DNA of 5,800 nt from DATBMA01 sp036555105. Its GTDB lineage: Bacteria; Actinomycetota; Acidimicrobiia; Spongiisociales; ZC4RG35. Location: the NCBI GenBank assembly GCA_036555105.1, contig DATBMA010000116.1, forward strand, positions 1 through 5,800, given 5' to 3'. Each line of letters starts with the position of its first letter. The first letter of the stretch is position 1. A model generated the notes under the pieces. That model was not told the DNA's origin and made no database searches. It worked only from the letters and a program-made list of their open reading frames with translations. Below, in pieces: positions 1-5,076 of the stretch. A program made the translations under genes and the position numbers.

Positions 1-111
1 CGACGTGGTGGGTGTGGCAGTGGTAGTGGTCGCCGACGTGCATGCCGCCGCAACGATGGCCATTACTGATAGGAATGCCAGAGACTTCGCGTTCGGGCGT
101 AGGTTCATCAT
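1..111 (-). CDS. N-terminal fragment of a secreted lipoprotein, function unknown
   Basis: Only the first 37 codons are inside the window; the gene runs off the left edge. The peptide starts MMNLRPNAKS, continues with a hydrophobic stretch (residues about 11-23, LAFLSVMAIVAAA) and reaches Cys24 in the lipobox-like AAAC. A Thr/Ser/Pro-rich linker (SATTTTATPTTS) follows. This is the plan of a type II signal peptide: the protein should be exported, cleaved before Cys24, lipidated there and tethered to the membrane. Two ATG codons sit in tandem (111 and 108); a strong purine-rich Shine-Dalgarno tract lies just upstream. Beside aromatic-acid catabolic genes, a substrate-binding lipoprotein of an ABC uptake system would be a natural guess, but no binding domain is visible, so function is left open. 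Thr-rich linkers after the lipobox Cys are common in actinobacterial lipoproteins. Confident in the start and lipoprotein nature, not in the role. Confidence 0.75.
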   Translation of the reverse strand, partial: MMNLRPNAKSLAFLSVMAIVAAACTSATTTTATPTTS

Positions 112-117
112 CAGTCT

Positions 118-127
118 TCCTCCTCCT
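118..127 (-). promoter_or_regulatory. Strong Shine-Dalgarno tract of the lipoprotein gene
   Basis: Read on the minus strand, the tract is AGGAGGAGGA, with AGGA ending six bases before the ATG at 111 and AGGAGG ending ten bases before it. It is the best ribosome-binding sequence in the window and supports translation from 111 or the adjacent ATG at 108. Confidence 0.75.
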
Positions 128-238
128 TGCCACGCGATAGCCCATCCAGCCCGTTTGAGCGGACGGCGATGAGTCGATTGTGGCGCCGCGGTCGCACCCT
201 AATCCTACGGTTGACCCCAAGCGGTCCGATCAGTCGGA

Positions 239-1315
239 TCAGTACGACCGCGGGTAGACGGTACCGTCCATCAGCTTGCGGGCAGTGCGGATGATCCCCG
301 CGCCGACGATTGCGAACGGCTCATTGGGGCCAATCCGCACATGTGCGTCGAAGCTCCCGGTCGGGTGCTCAATTCGCACAGTCTCGGCATCCGCCGGCAG
401 TTGAGCCACCTCGGCCGCGGGGCTCCCGGCGATGTGGCAAGCGGTGGCGACGGTGACTGCCCCCAGCACGCCGATCGCCTGATGGCAGCGGTGGGGAATG
501 AAGGTGCGGGTGCAGACCACGCCCCCCTCCCGCGGAGGTGCGACCAGGGTGAGCTTGGGGACGGTGGACTGGCTGACATCGCCCAGGTTCATCAGCGGCC
601 CGGCGGCAAGCCTGACCTCCTCCAGCCTCTGGCGCAGGGCCAGGTTCGCCTCGAGATCCGTGCAGCTCTCGTAGCCGGTGACGCCCAGGTCGGCGGCCCT
701 CATCACCACCACCGGCATCCCGTTGTCGATGAGCGTCGCCTCGATTCCCGCCACCATGTCGACCGGGTTGCCGGTGGGAAGGAGTGCCCCAGTCGACGAC
801 CCAGCCACGTCCTCGAACTCGATCAGGATGGCGGCGGCAGTCCCTGGCACTCCCGAGATCTCGGTCTCCCCGGCGTACACCGGGCGCCCGTCCTCCACCG
901 GAAACGTCTCCACTGCCAGCCCGCCCGTGTTCTTCAGCAAGATGCGGGTGGTGGCGAGGCCGTCGGCTGCGGAGATCAATCCTCGCTCGAGCGCGAAGGG
1001 GCCCACCGCCGCCAGCATGTTCCCGCAGTTCTGACGGTCACTGACCTCGGCCTGGTCCAACCCCACCTGCAGGAACAGGTACTCGAGGTCGACGTCCCCG
1101 CGTTCTGCAGGCGACACCACCGCCACTTTGGTGGTGAGTGGATGCGCTCCGCCCACTCCGTCGATCTGCCTCGGGTCGGGCGAGCCCATCACCCGCAACA
1201 GCAGGTCGTCGCGAGACGCCGGGTCCGAAGGCAGGTCGGAGGCGAGGAAGAACGCCCCTTTCGAGGTACCTCCTCGCATCAGCATGCAGCGGATGCCTGG
1301 GTGGTCGATGGTCAT
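239..1315 (-). CDS. galD: 4-oxalomesaconate tautomerase, GalD/LigU type (PrpF family)
   Basis: Predicted to move the double bond of 4-oxalomesaconate (the product of gallate or 2-pyrone-4,6-dicarboxylate opening) so that the next enzyme can hydrate it. The 358-residue protein has the PrpF-family layout on a diaminopimelate-epimerase-like fold. RGGTSKG lies at residues 14-20, GGAHPLTTK ends at Lys63, NCGN has Cys97, GNPVDM is at about 182-187, and a CHQAIGVLGAVTVATAC segment is near 277-293. Lys63 and Cys97 are 34 residues apart, the spacing I recall for the acid/base pair of LigU (Lys66/Cys100) and PrpF (Lys73/Cys107). PrpF of the 2-methylcitrate cycle is the main alternative, but divergence from galB, with the CHA aldolase following galB, favours GalD. 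The ATG at 1315 fits the family N-terminus (basic/hydrophobic stretch just before RGGTSKG); no good Shine-Dalgarno is seen. Complete and undamaged. Whether the physiological substrate arm is gallate or protocatechuate cannot be told here. Confidence 0.88.
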   Translation of the reverse strand: MTIDHPGIRCMLMRGGTSKGAFFLASDLPSDPASRDDLLLRVMGSPDPRQIDGVGGAHPLTTKVAVVSPAERGDVDLEYLFLQVGLDQAEVSDRQNCGNMLAAVGPFALERGLISAADGLATTRILLKNTGGLAVETFPVEDGRPVYAGETEISGVPGTAAAILIEFEDVAGSSTGALLPTGNPVDMVAGIEATLIDNGMPVVVMRAADLGVTGYESCTDLEANLALRQRLEEVRLAAGPLMNLGDVSQSTVPKLTLVAPPREGGVVCTRTFIPHRCHQAIGVLGAVTVATACHIAGSPAAEVAQLPADAETVRIEHPTGSFDAHVRIGPNEPFAIVGAGIIRTARKLMDGTVYPRSY

Positions 1316-1325
1316 CGCCGATCGG

Positions 1326-1352
1326 TGCCTGGCGGCCGAAGATAGCCAGGCA
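1326..1352. promoter_or_regulatory. Candidate operator: 8-bp perfect inverted repeat between galD and galB
   Basis: TGCCTGGC at 1326-1333 and GCCAGGCA at 1345-1352 are exact reverse complements separated by 11 bases. The dyad fills the middle of the 60-base gap between two divergent starts, so a dimeric regulator bound here could control both directions at once. The spacer contains TATCTT on the minus strand (1344-1339), a possible -10 element for galD. A second, perfect 8-base palindrome (CCGATCGG, 1318-1325) abuts the left arm and lies two bases from the galD start codon. The regulator is not in the window and its family cannot be named from the site. In galD mRNA the same arms could instead form an 8-bp hairpin. 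Confidence 0.5.
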
Positions 1353-1361
1353 GAGGGTCGA

Positions 1362-1367
1362 TAGGGT
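1362..1367 (+). promoter_or_regulatory. Possible -10 element of galB, suggesting a leaderless start
   Basis: TAGGGT fits the TAnnnT pattern of actinobacterial -10 boxes and ends eight bases before the galB ATG at 1376, which would place the transcription start at or next to the start codon. No Shine-Dalgarno sequence lies at a usable distance (the nearest purine run, around 1353-1357, is too far). No clear -35 hexamer is seen, so this is tentative. Confidence 0.3.
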
Positions 1368-1375
1368 TATGCCTC

Positions 1376-2104
1376 ATGAGCGGGGACTCGCTCCTTGTGG
1401 TCAGCGCCCATGTCGGCGACTTCGTCTGGAGGGCGGGAGGGGCGATGGCCCTCTACAGCTCGCGTGGCCACGCCGTGACCGTCGCCTGCCTTGCCTACGG
1501 AGAACGGGGAGAGTCGGCCCGCCTCTGGCGTGAGGGCCTGGACCTGCAGCAGGTCAAAGACGCCCGCCACGCCGAGGCGGCGGAGGCAGCCCGGGTGCTG
1601 GGGGCGGAGCTGGTGGCATTCGACGCAGGCGACTACCCGTTGGTCGAGACCCCGGAGCTGCTCGACCGCCTGATCAAGCTGTACAGGAATGTGCAGCCAA
1701 CGGTGGTGCTCACCCACACCGAGCGCGATCCATGGAATCAAGACCACGCCATCGCCCACTCCATCGCCACCCGAGCCAGGGTCATCGCCCAGGCCAGCGG
1801 TTACGACCCGGGAACAGAGGTGATCGGCGCCCCGCCCGTGTTTCTCTTCGAGCCCCATCAGACCGAGCACTCGGGCTTCATGCCCGACCTCCTGCTCGAC
1901 ATCACCGAGGTGTGGGACCGCAAGCTCGAGGCCATGCACTGCCTCGAGGGCCAGCAGCACCTCTGGGACTATTACACCGATGTGGCAAAGCGGCGGGGTA
2001 CCCAGGCCCAGCGCAACTCGGGCCCAAACCTGGGCCTCAAGTCGGACGTCAAGGCGGAGGCCTACCAGCGGATGTACCCGCAGGTGTCCACCGATCTCAT
2101 CTGA
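1376..2104 (+). CDS. galB: 4-oxalomesaconate hydratase, GalB type (PIG-L / LmbE-like fold)
   Basis: Predicted to add water to the tautomerised oxalomesaconate, giving 4-carboxy-4-hydroxy-2-oxoadipate (CHA), the aldolase substrate. The 242-residue protein has the PIG-L metal-site pattern: AHVGD with His12 and Asp15, and QDHAIAH with His124 and His128, of which His128 is the likely third metal ligand. Classical PIG-L deacetylases carry AHPDD, whose first Asp acts as catalytic base. That position is Gly14 here, which fits a non-deacetylase. Further GalB-like segments are FVWRAGGA (16-23), YGERGESARLWR (41-52), GAPPVFLFEPHQ (151-162) and EHLWxYYT-like QHLWDYYTD (194-202). The next gene begins one base after the stop codon and encodes the enzyme for the next step, strong support for the hydratase call over a sugar deacetylase. 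The ATG at 1376 fits the short pre-motif N-terminus; translation may be leaderless. The gene is intact. Confidence 0.85.
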   Translation: MSGDSLLVVSAHVGDFVWRAGGAMALYSSRGHAVTVACLAYGERGESARLWREGLDLQQVKDARHAEAAEAARVLGAELVAFDAGDYPLVETPELLDRLIKLYRNVQPTVVLTHTERDPWNQDHAIAHSIATRARVIAQASGYDPGTEVIGAPPVFLFEPHQTEHSGFMPDLLLDITEVWDRKLEAMHCLEGQQHLWDYYTDVAKRRGTQAQRNSGPNLGLKSDVKAEAYQRMYPQVSTDLI

Positions 2105-2105
2105 G

Positions 2106-2795
2106 ATGCCCGGCGGGATGGTCGTCAGGAGGATTCCTCGAGCTGCTCCCGAGGTGGTGGCGGGGCTGGAGGCGGCGGGAGTGGCGACCGTCCACGAGGC
2201 CGGAGCCGCCGGGATCCTCCCCCCGGAGATCCGGCCGATCCAGCAGGGAGCGACGGTGGCCGGCTCGGCGGTGACCGTTGCCTGCGGAGCGGGCGACAAC
2301 CTCATGATCCACGCCGCGGTCGAGGTGCTGGAGCCGGGCGACATCCTGGTGGTCACGACTAGTGCCCCATCGGTGCATGGGATGTTTGGTGAGCTGCTGG
2401 CGACTTCGGTCGCCGCCCATGGGTGCCGGGGATTGATCATCGATGCCGGAGTGAGGGACACCTCCGATCTGCGGTCGATGGGCTTTCCGGTTTGGGCAAG
2501 GGCTGTCAACGTTGCAGGCACCACCAAGGAGGCGGCCGGCACCGTCAACTTGCCGGTGTCGCTGGCCGGGGTGCTGGTGGGACCAGGCGATGTGGTTGTG
2601 GCCGACGACGACGGGGTAGCCATCGTGGAGAGGCTGCAGGCTGAGGCGGTGCTGGAGGCGGCCCGCCGTCGCCTGGCCAAAGAGGAGGCGACCCGGGCCA
2701 GACTGGCTGCCGGCGAGCTCGGGGTCGACCTCTACGGCTTCCGCCGACGGCTCGAAGAAATGGGTGTGCGCTGGGTCGAAAACGCGGACGAGTGA
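2106..2795 (+). CDS. galC: 4-carboxy-4-hydroxy-2-oxoadipate (CHA) aldolase, RraA-like fold
   Basis: Last step of the meta-cleavage pathway: a divalent-metal-dependent class II aldolase that splits CHA into pyruvate and oxaloacetate (also named LigK, ProA or HMG aldolase). From the ATG at 2106 the product is 229 residues, the usual family length. Visible family segments are ATVHEAG (27-33), a Gly-rich GAGDNLMIHAAVEVLEPGD (61-79), HGMFGELLATSVAAHGCRG (91-109) and IIDAGVRDTSDL (111-122). Arg117-Asp118 match the conserved Arg-Asp that holds the pyruvate enolate and the metal waters in P. putida HMG/CHA aldolase; Asp113 is also conserved in type. The open frame extends upstream into galB, but 2106 sits one base after the galB stop, giving tight coupling; ATG 2118 (MVVRRI) is an alternative. 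RraA regulator proteins share the fold but are shorter and lack the C-terminal helices seen at 175-225. Oxaloacetate decarboxylase side activity is known for the family. Confidence 0.88.
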   Translation: MPGGMVVRRIPRAAPEVVAGLEAAGVATVHEAGAAGILPPEIRPIQQGATVAGSAVTVACGAGDNLMIHAAVEVLEPGDILVVTTSAPSVHGMFGELLATSVAAHGCRGLIIDAGVRDTSDLRSMGFPVWARAVNVAGTTKEAAGTVNLPVSLAGVLVGPGDVVVADDDGVAIVERLQAEAVLEAARRRLAKEEATRARLAAGELGVDLYGFRRRLEEMGVRWVENADE

Positions 2796-2825
2796 GAGCG
2801 GAACCGGCCGCTCACTCGCTTCCGC
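2784..2825. terminator. 42-base imperfect palindrome at the convergent junction, probable bidirectional terminator
   Basis: Three paired segments form one long hairpin: GCGGA (2784-2788) with TCCGC (2821-2825), CGAGTGA (2789-2795) with TCACTCG (2812-2818), and GCGG (2798-2801) with CCGC (2808-2811). That is 16 base pairs, with a two-base bulge on each side (2796-2797 and 2819-2820) and a six-base loop (2802-2807). It lies between two genes facing each other and includes both stop codons, so it can act on transcripts from either side. No T-tract follows directly in either direction; on the minus strand a TTTT occurs seven bases past the stem. A Rho-independent stop would therefore be of the U-poor type, or the hairpin may mainly protect 3' ends. 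Confidence 0.6.
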
Positions 2826-4212
2826 CGCGCCAACTCCCCCCGTACGACTCGCGGGCATCGCGCGAGAAGGGGACCGGAGCCACCCTCACCTTGACCTCGG
2901 TCTGGCGATGGCGCTCGACGGTGGTCTTGGCCGTCCCGCCGTCAGCTTCCCCCCAGACCAGTATGAGCTCGTCGCCCATCTCGACGTCGGGGTCGACGGT
3001 GCCGAGAGAGACGAAGGCCCGGTCGTTGTAGGTGTACCCGCTGAACATCGAGAAGCCGACCACATGCTCATCTCGTCTCACCGCGTCGTAAGTGGCCGAG
3101 GTGTAGTTGGCCAGGGGAAGGTCGACATACTTGAAGTTCTCGCCCTCAGGGGCGAACAGTGATCGGAAGATCCTGACCAGGTCGTCGGGATCCCATTCGA
3201 ACGTCACCTTCTTGCGTTGCGGCCTGGTTGACATCTCCTCCAATGCGTCGCGGCCGATGAAGTCGTGGTCGAACTTGACGTAGTGCCCATAACCGAGGGC
3301 GTGCGGGGTCAGGTAGTAGTCCTCGATGTCGTCGGAGACGAAGCTGCCCCCGATGGAACCGCTGGCCTCGTACCTGCTGGCCGGCAGCCACTCCCGATAC
3401 GCCTTCATCCGTTCTCCGGTGTAGACGGCCGGAAGTGGTGAAGGGATCCAACCCGACTCGAGAGTGTTGGTGGCGTAGGCCCGGGAACCCACCTGGGCGA
3501 TCCCGAACTCCTCCCCGGCCTCGAGGATGGCGTCCCTCACCTCTGAGCCTTCGTCGTATGGCCCCCAGATCTCGAACCCCGGCTCCCCGGCCATCCCGTG
3601 ATGGAGCGCCGGGATGTCACGGCCGGCGAAATGGACCATTCCAACCTGGAAGAACCTGATCGCCGGCACCTTGCCGCCAGTCAGCTTCTCGAAAATGGGA
3701 AGGGCGTTGGGGCCCTGCACCTGGAACCTGTAATGCCGCCGCCTCACTGGCTGGTCGCCCGGACGGGAAGGGGAGCGGTCATCGCGCTGGAAGCTGACGT
3801 CGTATCCGCCGGTCTCGCAGTGGAACTGGACCCAGTTCACCGTAGGCTCCCTGCCGACCAGATTGAACCGATCCTCGGCCAGTCGGAACAGGATCACGTC
3901 GCCGATCACGTAACCGTCGTAGTTGCAAGGAACGAAGTGCTTCGCCTTCGAGGTCGTGAAGTCCGCGAAGCTGTTGACGGCCAGCCCGGACAGGAGAGCG
4001 GCTGCTCCCGGCCCCTCGACCATCAGCTCGGCCATGTGGTGGGACTGGTCGAAGAGGACCGCCGACTGCCGCCAAGCCTTCTGCTCGTCGCGCCAATTGG
4101 TGAACTCTGGCGCAACCACGGGATAGACGTATGCGCCAACTCGAGAGTTGCGAAGCAACTCGACCGGGTTCTCCGCCGCTTGCAGGACGTCCTCGAGGCT
4201 CCTGGTGGTCAT
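2812..4212 (-). CDS. ligM: Tetrahydrofolate-dependent aromatic O-demethylase, LigM/DesA type (GcvT-like)
   Basis: Moves the methoxy methyl group of vanillate and/or 3-O-methylgallate (LigM) or syringate (DesA) onto tetrahydrofolate, releasing the phenol (protocatechuate, gallate or 3-O-methylgallate) and 5-methyl-THF; cytoplasmic. Similarity to remembered sphingomonad LigM is high along the whole length: RNSRVGAYVYPVVAPEF (21-37), VLFDQSHHM (52-60), DDRSPSRP (144-151), HGMAGEPGFEIWGPY (205-219), SRAYATNTLESGWIPSPLPA (243-262), SGSIGGSFVSDDIEDYY (284-300), KFDHDFIGRDAL (313-324), NGGT-like DGGTAKTTVE (424-433). Residues matching the LigM active site are His59, Arg121 and Tyr246 (LigM His60, Arg122, Tyr247). 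The frame is open upstream to an ATG at 4266, but the ATG at 4212 has a good Shine-Dalgarno sequence and gives 466 residues, close to LigM (471). Substrate choice among vanillate, 3-O-methylgallate and syringate cannot be read from sequence. It lies 78 bases downstream of pcaD on the same strand. Confidence 0.88.
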   Translation of the reverse strand: MTTRSLEDVLQAAENPVELLRNSRVGAYVYPVVAPEFTNWRDEQKAWRQSAVLFDQSHHMAELMVEGPGAAALLSGLAVNSFADFTTSKAKHFVPCNYDGYVIGDVILFRLAEDRFNLVGREPTVNWVQFHCETGGYDVSFQRDDRSPSRPGDQPVRRRHYRFQVQGPNALPIFEKLTGGKVPAIRFFQVGMVHFAGRDIPALHHGMAGEPGFEIWGPYDEGSEVRDAILEAGEEFGIAQVGSRAYATNTLESGWIPSPLPAVYTGERMKAYREWLPASRYEASGSIGGSFVSDDIEDYYLTPHALGYGHYVKFDHDFIGRDALEEMSTRPQRKKVTFEWDPDDLVRIFRSLFAPEGENFKYVDLPLANYTSATYDAVRRDEHVVGFSMFSGYTYNDRAFVSLGTVDPDVEMGDELILVWGEADGGTAKTTVERHRQTEVKVRVAPVPFSRDARESYGGSWRGGSE

Positions 4213-4218
4213 CTTCCG

Positions 4219-4223
4219 TCTCC
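4219..4223 (-). promoter_or_regulatory. Shine-Dalgarno sequence that sets the ligM start
   Basis: On the minus strand GGAGA occupies 4223-4219, with GGAG ending seven bases before the ATG at 4212. The in-frame ATG at 4266 has no comparable sequence and would add 18 residues that LigM proteins lack, so 4212 is the preferred start. Confidence 0.7.
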
Positions 4224-4252
4224 GGTTTCGACTCCATTGCCCTGGCCCATCG

Positions 4253-4258
4253 ACCTTA
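4253..4258 (-). promoter_or_regulatory. Possible -10 element for a ligM-specific promoter in the pcaD-ligM gap
   Basis: The 78-base gap (4213-4290) contains TAAGGT on the minus strand, which fits TAnnnT and would start a transcript about 35 bases ahead of ligM. A 6-bp inverted repeat (CTCCAT at 4232-4237 with ATGGAG at 4265-4270) flanks it. No convincing -35 is present, and read-through from pcaD is equally possible. Confidence 0.2.
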
Positions 4259-4290
4259 CCCGCCATGGAGCGGTCTTGGCTCGGACGTAG

Positions 4291-5076
4291 TCAACCGCCG
4301 GTTAGGGCTGCCAGCACCAGCCGGTCAAAGGCTTCGGGCTGGTCCAGGTTGGGGAGATGGCCCGCACCGTCGATCATCTCTAGACGGCTGCCGTCGATGT
4401 GACGTTGGAGCCATTGGCCCTGTGCGGGCGGGGCGGCAACATCTTCGGAGCCGCACAACACCAAAGTCGGGCACGTGATCGCCATTACTTCCGGGCGAAG
4501 GTCGGCGTCACGGAGGGCGGCGCAACATCCCATGTAGCCGACCGGGTCGCAGTCGATGAACATCCGCTCGATCTTGGCGAACACAGCCGGCTCACGTTCC
4601 GAGAAATCGGCAGCGAAAAAGCGGCGGATCACCTGCGCTCGGATCGCTTCCATCCCGCCGGCGGCGACGGCCTCGATGCGATCGGACCACAGCTCCTGGC
4701 TGCCGAGCCTGGCGGCGGTGCCGGCCGCCACCAGCGAGATGACTCGATCCGGGTGGTTGATCGCCAACCACACTCCTATCAGGCCCCCGATCGACGTCCC
4801 GCACACGTCGAAGCGGTCGAGGCCGGCGGCGTCGGCCACCCCGAGCACGTCCGCCCCGAGGTCGTCCAACCGGTAGTCGCCCGAAGCTGCAGAAGACTCG
4901 CCATGCCCCGGCAGGTCGAAAGCGAGGATCCGCCTCACCGCAGAGAAGGCCTCGATCTGGCGATCCCACATCCTCAACCCGGTCCCCAACGAGTGGATCA
5001 GCAGCAGGTCCGGCAGGCCCTCCTCCCCCACCCGGACCCAATTGAGATCCCCGGTTCGGGATGGTGTCAGGCTCAC
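4291..5076 (-). CDS. pcaD: 3-oxoadipate enol-lactonase PcaD (alpha/beta hydrolase)
   Basis: Hydrolyses beta-ketoadipate enol-lactone to beta-ketoadipate in the ortho-cleavage branch. The 261-residue protein shows the full hydrolase set: oxyanion-hole region HSLGTGLRMWD (28-38), DLPGHGES (54-61), nucleophile elbow GTSIGG with Ser95, acid Asp212 in CGSEDVAAPP, and His240 in GAGHLPNLDQPEAF. HSLGT, GYMGCCAALRDADLR (180-194) and HLPN.DQPEAF are typical of PcaD rather than of generic hydrolases. The frame stays open far upstream, but the real start is the GTG at 5076, which overlaps the pcaB stop as GTGA (5076-5073); this yields the usual PcaD length and implies translational coupling. The protein ends in TGG with no 4-carboxymuconolactone decarboxylase domain, so it is not a PcaL-type PcaD-PcaC fusion; a separate PcaC would have to be encoded elsewhere. 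Intact. Confidence 0.9.
   Translation of the reverse strand: MSLTPSRTGDLNWVRVGEEGLPDLLLIHSLGTGLRMWDRQIEAFSAVRRILAFDLPGHGESSAASGDYRLDDLGADVLGVADAAGLDRFDVCGTSIGGLIGVWLAINHPDRVISLVAAGTAARLGSQELWSDRIEAVAAGGMEAIRAQVIRRFFAADFSEREPAVFAKIERMFIDCDPVGYMGCCAALRDADLRPEVMAITCPTLVLCGSEDVAAPPAQGQWLQRHIDGSRLEMIDGAGHLPNLDQPEAFDRLVLAALTGG

Noticed and set aside
202..207. TAGGAT on the minus strand as a promoter -10 for the lipoprotein gene
   Set aside because: It fits TAnnnT, but no -35 element is visible at a suitable distance and such hexamers are frequent by chance. The gap 112-238 otherwise shows only the Shine-Dalgarno tract.
225..238. Small hairpin (TCCGA-4-TCGGA) directly after the galD stop codon
   Set aside because: Only five base pairs, with no T-tract downstream on the minus strand; too weak to call a terminator between galD and the lipoprotein gene.
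341..1345. Long plus-strand open frame opposite galD
   Set aside because: Arg/Gly/His-rich shadow translation of galD with no family features; galD itself has conserved catalytic residues throughout.
1980..2105. Extended start of the aldolase inside galB
   Set aside because: The extra 42 residues are Arg/Ser-rich and unrelated to RraA-like aldolases; the start at 2106 gives the family length and tight coupling to galB.
1367..2680. Long open frame of 437 codons opposite galB and galC
   Set aside because: Low-complexity, Ala/Ser/Pro/Thr-rich composition in its first part and no recognisable domain; two well-matched enzymes lie on the other strand. A product of high GC content.
4213..4266. Upstream ATG giving an 18-residue N-terminal extension of the demethylase
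   Set aside because: The extension is basic and unlike LigM, and the Shine-Dalgarno sequence serves the ATG at 4212.
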